Shown one piece after another: positions 37,581 through 47,375 of a stretch of DNA of 64,000 bases; positions within the stretch are counted from its first letter, which is position 1, and each line of letters opens with the position of its first letter. A program made the position numbers and the translations under genes. Source of the stretch: Pseudofrancisella aestuarii (lineage in GTDB: Bacteria; Pseudomonadota; Gammaproteobacteria; Francisellales; Francisellaceae); contig NZ_QLIS02000001.1 of NCBI RefSeq assembly GCF_003574475.2, positions 310,001 to 374,000 on the forward strand, read 5' to 3'. The notes below the pieces were generated by a model. It was not told where the DNA came from and did no database searches. It was given only the letters and a program-made list of their open reading frames with translations.

Positions 37581-39680
37581 ATGTTTTTTAATTCGCTTAA
37601 ATCATCGATACATAAAGCTTTGAACCAAACTTATCTTTATCAATATAATGAGAATCTAAATTTAGATAGTTTAAAAAACGGTTCTATTTTAATATCTAAT
37701 GATACGTCTATCATATCTATACTAGCTATAAAAGAAATTAAGAAAAATCTTAAAATTACTGTATTAGGAAGGATAAGTCCTAAAGTTAAAAGTTTAAGAA
37801 AAAAACTGATTGCTAATGGAATTAACTATACAGATCATGTTTCTTTTTGGAAAAAAGACAGCCTACTTTTAATAAATATTGAAGATATATCTCATGTTGA
37901 GCATAGCGAAAGTAGATACTTAATGTTTATTTGTGGTCCTGAGATGCCTAGCTTTTCAGATAGAAAAAATTTAAGAAAACAAATATTCTTCGACATAGAA
38001 AAATTAAATAGTCTAAAGACAGTTAAAGAAGAATTAGATGATCTATCTATTAAAACTTGGGATAAATACTTAGCTTGTTTAAAGCCACTTAATGAAATTT
38101 GGTTTAGGCAAATGTTAAATGCTGGTAAAAACAGAGTTATAACTGACACGTTGGGGACAACTCTTGATGGTAATAAATTTACTATAGCATCAATCCTTAT
38201 GTCTCAAAAGTTAGAAAAATTGACAAAAGGTGAAGCTAATGTTGGTATTTGTTTACCTACTAGTAGTGGAGGATATTTAGCATTACTTTCTTTATTGATG
38301 AAAGCAAAGGGAATAGTAAATTTAAACTACACAGCTTCACCAGATGCACTTAGACATGCAATTAGTAATGCTGAAATAGAAACTATTATTACATCAAGAG
38401 CTTTTGTTGAAAAGCTAGCTAATAAAGGTTTTTTTGTTGAAGAAATATTCTCGACATGCAAGATTATTTATTTAGAGGATATTAAGGCATCAATCAAGAA
38501 AGCTGAAGCAATCAAGGTTCTTCTTGAAACTAAGCTTTTACCTGTAGATGTATTAGTCAAGAAACATGTTAAAGCAGCAAAGCTTGATGATTTGGCATTT
38601 ATAATATTTAGCAGTGGAAGTGAAGGTGTTCCTAAAGGAATTGTTATAAAACATAAAAATGTTTTAGCTAATGTCTATCAAAGCACTTTAGTTATTGAAT
38701 GTAGAGAGGGTGATTCAGTTGCTGGTATTTTACCAATATTTCATGGATTTGGTTTGACAATATCTTTAGTTTCTCTACTTCAAGGCGGTTTTATTGCTTG
38801 CCATCCAGATCCTACTGATGCTAAAGGTGTTGCTAACTTAATCAAAAAATATAAATCAACAGTGCTTTGTGCAACGCCTACTTTTTTAAGAATTTACACA
38901 AAAAATAAATCAGTTGTAAAAGAAGACTTGGCGAGTTTAAGGCTTATTATTACTGGCGCTGAAAAATTATCAACAGAAGTTAGAACTATGTTTGAAGCTA
39001 AATTTGATAAAGTAATTAATGAAGGTTATGGTACTACTGAACTTTCACCTGTGGCTGCAGTAAATAGGCCTCGAAAAGAAAAAAATAAAATAGGAACTGT
39101 AGGGCATACTGTTCCAGGTGGGCAGTTCAAAATAATTAACCCAGACACTCATGAGGAATTACCTTTAGGTGAAGAAGGTATGATCATATATAGAGGTGTC
39201 AACAAAATGGATTATTATCTTAATGATAAGTCTAAAACTGATGAGGTTATGATTGAAAAATATGGTTATACTTGGTATATAACCGGAGATAAGGGAAAAA
39301 TAGATGGTGAGGGCTACCTTACTGTTGTAGACAGATATTCAAGATTTGCCAAAGTTGCTGGTGAAATGGTTAGTTTAGGCCTGTTAGAACAAAAAATATA
39401 TGATGCATTAAGAGAAAAAGGTCATGATTCTCATGAAATAGATTTTGAAATACTTGCGGTAGCTACTAATGATGCAAAGAGGGGAGAAATTATAAATTTA
39501 TTATATACATTAGATATAGATGAAGCTGAATTAAAAGATATTGTTAGACATTCTGGTATAGAAAATCTTTATAAACCAACAAACTATTTTAAAGTTGATT
39601 CAATACCTAAGTTAGGTTCTGGTAAGACAGATTTTTCAAAAGCTAAAAAATTAGCTAATGAATTAGTTCATGGAGAGTAA
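37581..39680 (+). CDS. AMP-binding acyl-CoA/acyl-ACP synthetase, Aas-like
   Basis: A 699-residue protein. Residues about 190-690 are an adenylate-forming enzyme: P-loop FSSGSEGVPKG (343-353), NEGYGTTELSP, WYITGDKGKIDGEG and the C-terminal catalytic lysine in KLGSGKTDFS. This half resembles the acyl-ACP synthetase part of Aas. The first 190 residues sit where Aas has its acyltransferase, but the HX4D motif is missing: the matching region reads LISNDTSIISILAI. It should activate a fatty acid, with transfer done elsewhere. It precedes rsmH by 7 bases, so it may drive the cell-division genes. Confidence 0.78.
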   Translation: MFFNSLKSSIHKALNQTYLYQYNENLNLDSLKNGSILISNDTSIISILAIKEIKKNLKITVLGRISPKVKSLRKKLIANGINYTDHVSFWKKDSLLLINIEDISHVEHSESRYLMFICGPEMPSFSDRKNLRKQIFFDIEKLNSLKTVKEELDDLSIKTWDKYLACLKPLNEIWFRQMLNAGKNRVITDTLGTTLDGNKFTIASILMSQKLEKLTKGEANVGICLPTSSGGYLALLSLLMKAKGIVNLNYTASPDALRHAISNAEIETIITSRAFVEKLANKGFFVEEIFSTCKIIYLEDIKASIKKAEAIKVLLETKLLPVDVLVKKHVKAAKLDDLAFIIFSSGSEGVPKGIVIKHKNVLANVYQSTLVIECREGDSVAGILPIFHGFGLTISLVSLLQGGFIACHPDPTDAKGVANLIKKYKSTVLCATPTFLRIYTKNKSVVKEDLASLRLIITGAEKLSTEVRTMFEAKFDKVINEGYGTTELSPVAAVNRPRKEKNKIGTVGHTVPGGQFKIINPDTHEELPLGEEGMIIYRGVNKMDYYLNDKSKTDEVMIEKYGYTWYITGDKGKIDGEGYLTVVDRYSRFAKVAGEMVSLGLLEQKIYDALREKGHDSHEIDFEILAVATNDAKRGEIINLLYTLDIDEAELKDIVRHSGIENLYKPTNYFKVDSIPKLGSGKTDFSKAKKLANELVHGE

Positions 39681-39687
39681 TTAGATA

Positions 39688-40611
39688 ATGCATTTTTCTG
39701 TACTCTTAAAAGAGTCTATTGAGAACTTAGATATCAAAAAAAATGGTATATATATTGATGCCACTTTTGGAAGAGGAGGGCATTCTAAAGCAATCTTAGA
39801 TAAACTTTCAAATACAGGGAAATTAATTGTTTTCGATAAAGATATCGAAGCGATAAATTATGCAAAAGTTAACTTTTCTCAATATCCAAACTTTGAAATT
39901 ATACATTCTAGCTTTACTAAAATTTATAATTATTGCCTAGAAGAAAACCTTTTGGGAAAGGTTGATGGAATAATTATGGATCTTGGGGTTTCGTCACCTC
40001 AATTAGATATTGCTGAGAGAGGGTTTAGTTTTATGAATGATGGTCCTCTTGATATGAGAATGGATAATACAAAAGGAATAACAGCATCTGAGACTTTAGA
40101 ACAGCTCGACATTAAAGAATTATCTTATATTTTTAAAGTTTATGGTGAAGAAAAATTTTCTTATAAAATAGCTGTAAAAATAAAAGAATATTTAGAGCAA
40201 CACGGTAAAATAGCTAATACCTTAACTCTAGCTAATTTGATTAGAGATACTATCGGAAAGAAAGAAAAGAAGAATCCTGCTACAAGATGTTTTCAGGCTT
40301 TAAGAATATATGTAAATAATGAGCTTGGTGACTTAGAACAGCTTATGAGTAATATCATGAAAATTTTGAAGGTTAATGGTAGAGTTGCAGCTATTTCTTT
40401 TCATTCTCTAGAAGATAGAATAATAAAACAAAAATTTACAGACTTATCTAAGCCTAAAACTATCAATAATAGAATATCCAAACTTCTACCAGAGGATGCT
40501 AATTCTATAGAAGCTAAATGGATAATTAAAAAATGTAGAGCTCAATTAGAAGAGCTTGAACAAAATGCTCGATCAAGAAGCGCTATACTAAGAATAATAG
40601 AAAAACTATGA
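39688..40611 (+). CDS. rsmH: 16S rRNA (cytosine1402-N4)-methyltransferase
   Basis: A 307-residue SAM-dependent methyltransferase, formerly MraW. The opening [13 protein letters not shown], the SAM motif [29 protein letters not shown] and the catalytic region [14 protein letters not shown] are diagnostic. It modifies C1402 of 16S rRNA in the P site. It overlaps ftsL by 4 bases (ATGA junction). The usual upstream mraZ is absent; the acyl-activating enzyme takes its place. Confidence 0.95.
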   Translation: MHFSVLLKESIENLDIKKNGIYIDATFGRGGHSKAILDKLSNTGKLIVFDKDIEAINYAKVNFSQYPNFEIIHSSFTKIYNYCLEENLLGKVDGIIMDLGVSSPQLDIAERGFSFMNDGPLDMRMDNTKGITASETLEQLDIKELSYIFKVYGEEKFSYKIAVKIKEYLEQHGKIANTLTLANLIRDTIGKKEKKNPATRCFQALRIYVNNELGDLEQLMSNIMKILKVNGRVAAISFHSLEDRIIKQKFTDLSKPKTINNRISKLLPEDANSIEAKWIIKKCRAQLEELEQNARSRSAILRIIEKL

Positions 40612-40958
40612 TATTAAATAACAGACAGATTAGAATTAGATTATTTGAATCACTAAGAAATAGCTTTTATAAAAAAGGAGTTATTCTTTCCTTTATATTA
40701 TTATTTATCCTTTTGTTATCAGCTTTTTCATTAATTTATATTCGCTTTGAATACAAATTACAGCTTACTCAAGAAAAAGACTTGATCGTGGAAGATACCA
40801 AGCTTGATGAACAATGGAGTCAAATTGTTTTAGAATACAGTTCTCTTGCTACTCCAACAGCAGTAGAGGGGTTTGCGAAAGATGAAGGTATGATGCTGCC
40901 AACTAAAAAAGACATTTTATTTATTGATGATGGGAAGAATACTGATGAAGCATTATAA
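40608..40958 (+). CDS. ftsL: Cell division protein FtsL
   Basis: A 116-residue bitopic protein identified by position and shape. A short basic cytoplasmic start is followed by one span (about residues 24-44) and a periplasmic helix of coiled-coil type ([22 protein letters not shown]). FtsL scaffolds the FtsQLB complex that activates FtsI and FtsW. Sequence conservation in this family is low. The call rests largely on its place between rsmH and ftsI, with overlaps to both. Confidence 0.85.
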   Translation: MILNNRQIRIRLFESLRNSFYKKGVILSFILLFILLLSAFSLIYIRFEYKLQLTQEKDLIVEDTKLDEQWSQIVLEYSSLATPTAVEGFAKDEGMMLPTKKDILFIDDGKNTDEAL

Positions 40959-42639
40959 CCCGAAATTAAGGCACTTTATAATTACAATATTAATTATAGT
41001 TAGTTTTGTCATACTAGCCCTTAAACTAGTTTATATGGATACTATACAGCACGATAAATTAAAGCAAGAAGGCGATAATAGAAGTGATAGAAGCATAGAT
41101 ATAAAAGCATATAGAGGAATTATTCTTGATAGAAATAGTAATCCTTTAGCAATAAGTACACCAGTAGATACTATATGGGTTGATCCATTCTATATTTCTG
41201 CAGACTCTGAAAAGCTACAAAAAGTTATGACTATATTAGGTTTGTCGGAAGAAAACCAGGAAAAAATAAAACGACAGGTAAAATCGAGAGAAGGTAGAAG
41301 CGGTTTTGTATATATAAAAAGAAAGGTTCAGCCATACTTATCTCAAGATATAAAAGATTTAGATATTCTCGGTGTACATGTAATTAGAGAATTTAAAAGA
41401 TATTATCCAACTGCGGAAGTTTCTTCTCATATAATTGGGTTTACGAATGTTGATGGAAAGGGTCAAGAAGGATTAGAGCTTGAATTTAATAACTTTTTAA
41501 CTGGGAAAAATGGTTATTTTGAGTATAAAAAAGATTTAAAAGGTGGCGTAGCATCAAAAGATGAGGCGAGTTATGTAGAACCTCAAAATGGTCACAACCT
41601 AATGTTAAGTATAGACTCAAGACTTCAGTACATAGCATATAAATATTTAAAAAAAGGCATAATAGAATTTAATGCAGATGCAGGATCTATAATTATTGAA
41701 GATATTCATACAGGCGAGATATTAGCTATGGTTAATTATCCATCTTATAATCCGAATGATATGGCAGATGCTTATCCAGATAAGAGAAGAAATAGAGCTG
41801 TAACTGATGTATATGAGCTAGGGTCAGTAATGAAGGTTTTTTCTGCTGCAACAGCTCTTACATATGGAGAAGATGTGACTCCTGATACAGAAATCAATAC
41901 ATCTCCCGGGTATTATAGAATAGGAAAAAATACTGTTAGAGACTTTAGGGATTATGGTTTACTAGATCTTAGGCATATACTTATGAAATCTAGTAACGTT
42001 GGGATATCTAAGCTTATACTAGAAATAGAAGATCAATCTATTTTAGGTACTTCATTATATAATTATGGATTTGGTATGAAAACTGGTATAGAACTACCAG
42101 GAGAAAGAAGTGGTTTCGTTCCTGTTAAAGATAAATGGGGGGAGTTCCAGCTGGCAACACTATCATTTGGTTATGGTATGAATGCTACAGATATGCAATT
42201 AGTATCAGCTGTTGCAGCTATAGCTAATGATGGAAACTATATTAAGCCTACAATTCTTAAAAAAAATCCTAATGAAGAAATAGATTCAAGACCTATAGCA
42301 TCAAAAAAGGTTTCTGAAGAAATGATTAGCATGATGCAGTCTGTAGTAGAAGACTCCGGAGGAACCGGTTCGTTAGCTAAAACAGAACTTTACCATGTGG
42401 CTGGTAAAACTGGAACGGCTCGTAAATTATCAGCAGGTGGAGGATATGGAGCTAGTTATTTAGCTAGTTTTGTTGGCGTGGCTCCAGCAACTAATCCTCA
42501 AATAGCCATTGCTGTAACGATTGATAACCCAAAAGGCGAGAAATATGGTGGTGGTGCAGTTGCAGCACCTGTTTTTTCAAATGTGGCAGCTAATGCTTTA
42601 CAAATTATGGGAATAACCCCTGACAAGCTAAACAAATAA
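40945..42639 (+). CDS. ftsI: Peptidoglycan D,D-transpeptidase FtsI (PBP3)
   Basis: A class B penicillin-binding protein of about 564 residues that cross-links septal wall. One N-terminal span is followed by the PBP dimerisation domain and a transpeptidase domain. The nucleophile is in LGSVMKVFSA (SxxK), the second motif is SSN in LMKSSNVGISK, and KTGT lies in VAGKTGTARK. An open frame reaches back to 40924, but I chose the ATG at 40945 because GGGAAG lies 7 bases before it and the added residues are atypical. It overlaps the end of ftsL by 14 bases. Confidence 0.94.
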   Translation: MKHYNPKLRHFIITILIIVSFVILALKLVYMDTIQHDKLKQEGDNRSDRSIDIKAYRGIILDRNSNPLAISTPVDTIWVDPFYISADSEKLQKVMTILGLSEENQEKIKRQVKSREGRSGFVYIKRKVQPYLSQDIKDLDILGVHVIREFKRYYPTAEVSSHIIGFTNVDGKGQEGLELEFNNFLTGKNGYFEYKKDLKGGVASKDEASYVEPQNGHNLMLSIDSRLQYIAYKYLKKGIIEFNADAGSIIIEDIHTGEILAMVNYPSYNPNDMADAYPDKRRNRAVTDVYELGSVMKVFSAATALTYGEDVTPDTEINTSPGYYRIGKNTVRDFRDYGLLDLRHILMKSSNVGISKLILEIEDQSILGTSLYNYGFGMKTGIELPGERSGFVPVKDKWGEFQLATLSFGYGMNATDMQLVSAVAAIANDGNYIKPTILKKNPNEEIDSRPIASKKVSEEMISMMQSVVEDSGGTGSLAKTELYHVAGKTGTARKLSAGGGYGASYLASFVGVAPATNPQIAIAVTIDNPKGEKYGGGAVAAPVFSNVAANALQIMGITPDKLNK

Positions 42640-42643
42640 TTCT

Positions 42644-42671
42644 TTGTGTTTTATTTATAATAGGCTAAAAT
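42644..42671 (+). promoter_or_regulatory. Predicted promoter of rpsO
   Basis: TTGTGT (42644-42649) and TAAAAT (42666-42671) are 16 bases apart. A leader of about 60 bases follows before the rpsO ATG, with GGAG near 42724. In E. coli S15 represses its own leader by binding a pseudoknot. I could not confirm such a fold here. Confidence 0.4.
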
Positions 42672-42737
42672 ATATGCGTTAGGCTGTTCCTTTGTGCGGT
42701 CTAAATAAAAATTAATAACAAATGGAGTAAAATTAAA

Positions 42738-43004
42738 ATGTTAAATACAGAAAATAAACAACAAATAATTAAAGATTATCAATTAGCTGAAGGTGATACA
42801 GGTTCACCAGAGGTTCAAGTAGCATTATTAACAGCTAGAATCAATGATTTACAAGGACACTTTGCTACACATAAAAAAGATAATCACTCAAGAAGAGGCC
42901 TTTTAAGATTAGTTAGTCAACGTCGTAAATTATTAGACTACCTTCATGATAAAGATGTAGAAAGATATCGTTCTCTAATAAAAAGACTAGAATTACGTAA
43001 ATAA
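42738..43004 (+). CDS. rpsO: 30S ribosomal protein S15
   Basis: An 88-residue primary 16S rRNA-binding protein of the small subunit platform. The diagnostic stretches are [39 protein letters not shown] and [19 protein letters not shown]. It precedes pnp by 60 bases, the widely conserved rpsO-pnp order, and probably shares a transcript with it. Confidence 0.97.
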   Translation: MLNTENKQQIIKDYQLAEGDTGSPEVQVALLTARINDLQGHFATHKKDNHSRRGLLRLVSQRRKLLDYLHDKDVERYRSLIKRLELRK

Positions 43005-43064
43005 TTAAATAATAAACTATCTTAAAATTTTTAGTTTCAAATACACTCAATAAGGTTATAAACT

Positions 43065-45146
43065 GTGAGAATATTCAAAGAAGTCTTCGAACTAGGTAAT
43101 GATAAAGTTATTCTAGAAACTGGTGGATTAGCTCGCCAAGCTGATGGCTCTGTCACTGTTAAATGTGGTAATACTGTAATACTTGTAACTACTGTTGTGA
43201 AAAAAGAAGTAGCACCAGGAGCTGATTTTTTTCCACTTTCTGTTCACTATTTAGAAAAATCATATGCTGCAGGTAAAATTCCTGGAGGATTTACAAGAAG
43301 AGAAGCAAGACCATCTGATGAGCAGATTTTAATATCTAGATTAATAGATAGATCTATAAGACCTACTTTTCCTGATGGTTTTTTCAATGAGATTCAAATA
43401 GTTGCAACAGTTTTATCATATGATAATAAAACTTGTCCTGATATTTTGGCATTAATTGGAGCTTCAGCTTCTTTAGCTATATCTGGTGCTCCTTATAATG
43501 ATATTATTGCGGGTGTTAAAGTAGGCTATATAAATGGTAAGTATACTTTAAATCCTTGTAAAGATGATCTTAAAGAGTCAAATTTAGATCTTGTTGTATC
43601 AGGTACTGATGATGCTATATTAATGGTTGAGTCTGAAGCAAAAAGCTTGCCTGAGAGTGTAATGCTTGGAGCAGTTTTATATGGACATAAGCATGTTAAA
43701 ACTATAATTGCTGCTATCAATAGGTTAGCTAAATTTGCTGCTAAAGATAGATTTAATTACTCAGTTTATGAAATTAATAAAATTTTAAAATCACAAATTA
43801 AGTCTCAATTTTATAGTGAAATAGAGGCTATTTATATGACTCCTTCTAAACAAGAAAGAAATGTTCAATTATCTCAATTAAGAAAAAATGTTCTTGAGTT
43901 TATTTTTTCTAGTGATACAGATGAAAATGAGTATCAAGAAAAAGAAATTCTAGAAGCTTTTCATGATATAGAAAAAGATATTGTAAGATCTAATATATTG
44001 AATGGTAAGCCTAGGATAGATGGTAGATGTACAGAAACTATAAGACCTATTAATGTTAAGATAGGAGTGCTTCCTAATGTCCATGGTTCAGCCTTATTTA
44101 CTAGAGGGGAAACACAAGCTCTAGTAGTAACTACACTAGGCAGTGATAGAGATGCTCAATTAGTAGAAAGTCTAGATGGTATTAATAAAGCTAGATATAT
44201 GCTACATTATAACTTTCCTCCATATTCAGTTGGTGAAGCAGGGGCCGTTGGCTTAGCGCCTAAAAGAAGAGAGGTTGGGCATGCTAATTTAGCAAAAAGA
44301 GCAACAAATGCTGTTTTTCCTAATGAGGATGTATACCCATATGTTGTAAGAATAGTTTCTGAAATATTAGAGTCAAATGGTTCTAGCTCTATGGCAACAG
44401 TTTGCGGATCATCATTATCTATGATGGATGCGGGAGTGCCTATAGCTGAACCTGTTGCAGGTATTGCAATGGGTCTAATAAAAGATGGAAATAAATATGC
44501 AGTACTTTCAGACATATTAGGAGATGAAGATCATCTTGGAGATATGGACTTCAAAGTGGCTGGAACTAGGTATGGTGTTACAGCTTTACAAATGGATATA
44601 AAAATAAAAGGTATATCCAGAGATATTATGGAGCAAGCTTTAGAACAAGCTAGAAAAGGTAGACTTCATATTTTAGGAATTATGAATGAAGTCATAAAAG
44701 AGCATAAAGAAAATGTTTCTGATGTGGCTCCTCAAATACATATTATGAACATTGCTCCTGAAAAAATTAAAGATGTTGTAGGTCGTGGAGGATCTGTAAT
44801 AAAAGCGATAGTTGAAAAATCAGGCGCTCAGATAGATACTTCAGACTCTGGAGAAATAAAGGTTTTTGCAAAAGATAAAAAAGCCTTAGATATTGCTGTT
44901 GCAGAGATTACAACTATAACAGCAGAGTGTGAAGAAGGTGAGATTTATAAAGGCAAAATAGTCAAACTTTTAGATTCTGGAGCTTTTGTAAATGTGTTAG
45001 GAAGTAAAGATGGCTTCTTACCTTTTGCAGACCTTGAACAAAATAATATAAAACCGAATAGTTTAAGTGAAGGGCAAGTTCTTGAAGTTATTGTGCAAAA
45101 TATAGATAGAACTGGCAGAATTAAACTAGCTTTGGTAAAGAGGTAA
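43065..45146 (+). CDS. pnp: Polyribonucleotide nucleotidyltransferase (PNPase)
   Basis: A 693-residue phosphorolytic 3'-5' exoribonuclease and degradosome component. It contains two RNase PH domains (FTRREARPSDEQILISRLID in the first, GAVGLAPKRREVGHANLAKR and GDEDHLGDMDFKVAGT in the second), a KH domain (VGRGGSVIKAIVEKSGAQID) and a C-terminal S1 domain (YKGKIVKLLDSGAFVNVLG). The start is GTG at 43065, with AAGG 9 bases upstream. It ends 3 bases before erpA. Confidence 0.96.
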   Translation: MRIFKEVFELGNDKVILETGGLARQADGSVTVKCGNTVILVTTVVKKEVAPGADFFPLSVHYLEKSYAAGKIPGGFTRREARPSDEQILISRLIDRSIRPTFPDGFFNEIQIVATVLSYDNKTCPDILALIGASASLAISGAPYNDIIAGVKVGYINGKYTLNPCKDDLKESNLDLVVSGTDDAILMVESEAKSLPESVMLGAVLYGHKHVKTIIAAINRLAKFAAKDRFNYSVYEINKILKSQIKSQFYSEIEAIYMTPSKQERNVQLSQLRKNVLEFIFSSDTDENEYQEKEILEAFHDIEKDIVRSNILNGKPRIDGRCTETIRPINVKIGVLPNVHGSALFTRGETQALVVTTLGSDRDAQLVESLDGINKARYMLHYNFPPYSVGEAGAVGLAPKRREVGHANLAKRATNAVFPNEDVYPYVVRIVSEILESNGSSSMATVCGSSLSMMDAGVPIAEPVAGIAMGLIKDGNKYAVLSDILGDEDHLGDMDFKVAGTRYGVTALQMDIKIKGISRDIMEQALEQARKGRLHILGIMNEVIKEHKENVSDVAPQIHIMNIAPEKIKDVVGRGGSVIKAIVEKSGAQIDTSDSGEIKVFAKDKKALDIAVAEITTITAECEEGEIYKGKIVKLLDSGAFVNVLGSKDGFLPFADLEQNNIKPNSLSEGQVLEVIVQNIDRTGRIKLALVKR

Positions 45147-45149
45147 TAT

Positions 45150-45500
45150 ATGAGTGAAGTAGTTGGAAGTGTTGATCCAATTAATTTTACAGAAGCAGCT
45201 TCTTTAAAAGTTAAAGAACTTATAGAAGAAGAAGGTGATAACTCTTTAAGCCTTAGAGTTTACATAACAGGTGGTGGCTGTTCAGGTTTTCAGTACGCTT
45301 TTGCATTTGATAATGAAATAAAAGAAGATGATATTATTGTAACTAAAAATGGAGTCAGGCTATTGATTGACTCTATGAGTTTTCAATATTTAGTTGGTGC
45401 TGACGTTGATTATAAAGATGATATCGAAGGAGCTTATTTTGTAATAAGAAATCCTAATGCAAAAACAACTTGTGGTTGTGGGTCATCTTTTTCAGTATAA
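45150..45500 (+). CDS. erpA: Iron-sulfur cluster insertion protein ErpA
   Basis: A 116-residue A-type carrier that delivers Fe-S clusters to apo-proteins. The three cluster-binding cysteines are in [11 protein letters not shown] and, near the C-terminus, [11 protein letters not shown]. The opening [19 protein letters not shown] is typical of ErpA. It starts 3 bases after pnp and is followed by a hairpin before kdsA. The choice of ErpA over IscA or SufA is by overall similarity and by absence of isc or suf genes next to it. Confidence 0.9.
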   Translation: MSEVVGSVDPINFTEAASLKVKELIEEEGDNSLSLRVYITGGGCSGFQYAFAFDNEIKEDDIIVTKNGVRLLIDSMSFQYLVGADVDYKDDIEGAYFVIRNPNAKTTCGCGSSFSV

Positions 45501-45511
45501 AGTTTAATACA

Positions 45512-45531
45512 TTTTCTAAGATATTAGAAAA
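45512..45531. terminator. Hairpin between erpA and kdsA
   Basis: TTTTCTAAGATATTAGAAAA forms a perfect 8-base stem with a 4-base loop. It begins 12 bases after the erpA stop. The stem has few GC pairs and is followed by AGTTTG rather than a T-run, so it is at best a weak terminator. RNA processing or an operator are alternatives. Confidence 0.4.
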
Positions 45532-45553
45532 AGTTTGAAGGAATAAGTGATTT

Positions 45554-46381
45554 ATGAAAATAGCAAACTTTGAAATTGGAAAAAATAAACCTTTATTTTT
45601 ATTGGCTGGTCCTTGTGTTATTGAGTCAGAACAAATGGCTATGGATACAGCAGGGTATCTTAAGGAAATTACTCAAGAATTAAATATAAATTTTGTTTAT
45701 AAGTCATCTTTTGATAAAGCTAACCGTTCTTCAATTGATAGTTTTAGAGGTTTAGGTATAGATAAGGGCTTAGATATTTTATCTAAAGTAAAAAAAACTT
45801 ATTCTTTACCTATAGTGACAGACGTTCATGAAGATACTCCTTTTGCTGAAGTAGCTGAAGTGGCTGATATATTACAAACTCCAGCTTTTCTATGTCGTCA
45901 AACAAATTTTATTACAGAGGTTTGTAAACAGAATAGACCAGTAAATATTAAAAAAGGTCAGTTTTTAGCACCATGGGATATGCAGCAAGTTGTTAATAAA
46001 GCCAAAGCTACTGGTAATGAGCAAATTATGGTTTGTGAAAGAGGAGTTAGTTTTGGTTATAATAATTTAGTTTCTGACATGAGATCTTTGGAAATAATGA
46101 AATCTACAGGCTGTCCGGTAGTTTTTGATGCTACTCATTCAGTTCAGCTACCAGGTGGTCAAGGCACTACTTCTGGTGGACAAAGAGAGTTTGTTCCTGT
46201 CTTAGCTAAGGCTGCTACGGCTGTTGGTATAGATGGCCTATTTATGGAAACCCATCCTAATCCAAATGAAGCAAAAAGTGATGGACCAAATTCTTTTCCA
46301 ATGTATAAAATTAAAGAATTCTTAAAATTAATAAAAGAGCTTGATAGTTTTATTAAATCTCAGCCTAAGATTGATATATAG
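45554..46381 (+). CDS. kdsA: 3-deoxy-8-phosphooctulonate synthase (KDO-8-phosphate synthase)
   Basis: A 275-residue enzyme that condenses phosphoenolpyruvate with arabinose-5-phosphate to make KDO-8-phosphate for the lipopolysaccharide core. [49 protein letters not shown] and [13 protein letters not shown] are hallmark motifs. The presence of the Asn in KANRSS fits the metal-independent class. GAAGGA lies about 11 bases before the ATG. It is separated by 9 bases from the uridine kinase gene. Confidence 0.95.
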   Translation: MKIANFEIGKNKPLFLLAGPCVIESEQMAMDTAGYLKEITQELNINFVYKSSFDKANRSSIDSFRGLGIDKGLDILSKVKKTYSLPIVTDVHEDTPFAEVAEVADILQTPAFLCRQTNFITEVCKQNRPVNIKKGQFLAPWDMQQVVNKAKATGNEQIMVCERGVSFGYNNLVSDMRSLEIMKSTGCPVVFDATHSVQLPGGQGTTSGGQREFVPVLAKAATAVGIDGLFMETHPNPNEAKSDGPNSFPMYKIKEFLKLIKELDSFIKSQPKIDI

Positions 46382-46390
46382 GAGTTATAA

Positions 46391-47029
46391 GTGTCTAACA
46401 AAGTCTTTATAATGGGAATTGTAGGAGGCTCAGGATCTGGTAAAACTTTATTTTCTAATGCTGTTGTTGAAAAATTAGAATCCCATCATTTAGATAGAGT
46501 TGCTGTAATATCTGAGGATAGATATTATAAAGACTGGGGAAATCTTATTGGTCAAGAAGAAGCAGCAAAAGTTAACTATGATCATCCAGATGCTTTTGAC
46601 CATGATCTTTTAAAAAAAGATTTAGTTAAACTTATTAAGGGTGAAGATATATATGTGCCTTATTATGATTATAAAACTCACTCAAGAGTATCTTCACTCG
46701 CCCAAAAAGTTCCTAATGGAGTAAATGTAATAATATTAGAAGGAATAATGTTATTTAATGATGCGGAACTACTCAATATGATGGATTTTAAAGTTTATAT
46801 GGATACTCCATCAGATCTATGTTTTATAAGAAGATTGCTACGCGATCAAAATGAAAGAGGAAGAACCGTAGATAGTATTGTTAATCAATATTTAGAAACT
46901 GTTAGACCGATGCATATAAAATTTATTGAGCCATCAAAGAGAAAAGCTGATATTATTATTCCAGATGGAGCACAAAATAAAACAGTTATTGATATTATTT
47001 ATAATAAAGTAAAACAATTATTAAAATAG
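46391..47029 (+). CDS. udk: Uridine kinase
   Basis: A 212-residue P-loop kinase that phosphorylates uridine and cytidine in pyrimidine salvage. Walker A is GIVGGSGSGKTLFS near residue 9. Other family features are ISEDRYYKDW, NYDHPDAFDHDLL, YDYKTHSRV and RLLRDQNERGRT. The start is GTG, with GGAG 8 bases upstream. It lies between kdsA and rpoZ in a compact operon. Confidence 0.92.
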   Translation: MSNKVFIMGIVGGSGSGKTLFSNAVVEKLESHHLDRVAVISEDRYYKDWGNLIGQEEAAKVNYDHPDAFDHDLLKKDLVKLIKGEDIYVPYYDYKTHSRVSSLAQKVPNGVNVIILEGIMLFNDAELLNMMDFKVYMDTPSDLCFIRRLLRDQNERGRTVDSIVNQYLETVRPMHIKFIEPSKRKADIIIPDGAQNKTVIDIIYNKVKQLLK

Positions 47030-47043
47030 GAGCATAAAGTAGT

Positions 47044-47253
47044 ATGGCTAGAGTAACGATAGAAGATTGTTTAGATAAAGTAGAAACAAGATTTGATTTG
47101 GTAGTATTAGCTTCTATGAGAGCTAACTCTATATTAAAAAATGGATATTCTGATGAAGACTATGGAAAAAAGGAAAAAGCTACAGTTTTAGCTCTTAGAG
47201 AAATAGCAGAGTCTAGAATAACCCCTCAACAAATATTAAAAAATGAAGTTTAA
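47044..47253 (+). CDS. rpoZ: RNA polymerase omega subunit
   Basis: A 69-residue omega subunit. MARVTIEDCLDKVETRFDL and LVVLASMRANSI match the conserved N-terminal half, and ALREIAESRITPQQI the rest. Omega helps assemble RNA polymerase and forms part of a ppGpp site. In many gammaproteobacteria rpoZ lies with gmk and spoT; here it follows udk, and the tRNA promoter begins right after its stop. Confidence 0.92.
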   Translation: MARVTIEDCLDKVETRFDLVVLASMRANSILKNGYSDEDYGKKEKATVLALREIAESRITPQQILKNEV

Positions 47254-47258
47254 TCATA

Positions 47259-47286
47259 TTGACTTTATCTAAATTAAATATATAAT
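47259..47286 (+). promoter_or_regulatory. Strong sigma-70 promoter of tRNA-Val
   Basis: TTGACT (47259-47264) and a perfect TATAAT (47281-47286) are 16 bases apart. The start would be near 47293, seven bases before the mature tRNA. It is the closest match to consensus among the promoters I noted in the window. Confidence 0.75.
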
Positions 47287-47299
47287 TTACCCATTATTC

Positions 47300-47375
47300 G
47301 GGTGCTTAGCTCAGCTGGGAGAGCATCGCCCTTACAAGGCGAGGGTCGGGGGTTCGAACCCCTCAGCACCCACCA
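47300..47375 (+). tRNA. tRNA-Val (anticodon TAC)
   Basis: A 76-base cloverleaf with encoded CCA. The acceptor arms are GGGTGCT and AGCACCC. The D arm contains AGCTCAGCTGGGAGAGC, the anticodon loop CTTACAA gives the anticodon TAC, and the T arm contains GGTTCGAACCC. It reads GTA and, with wobble modification, other valine codons. The short flanks ATTATTC (47293-47299) and GAATAAT (47377-47383) are complementary and could extend the acceptor stem of the precursor. Confidence 0.97.

Noticed and set aside
40924-40944. ATG at 40924 as the ftsI start
   Set aside because: The added seven residues are atypical, and the GGGAAG ribosome site fits the ATG at 40945.
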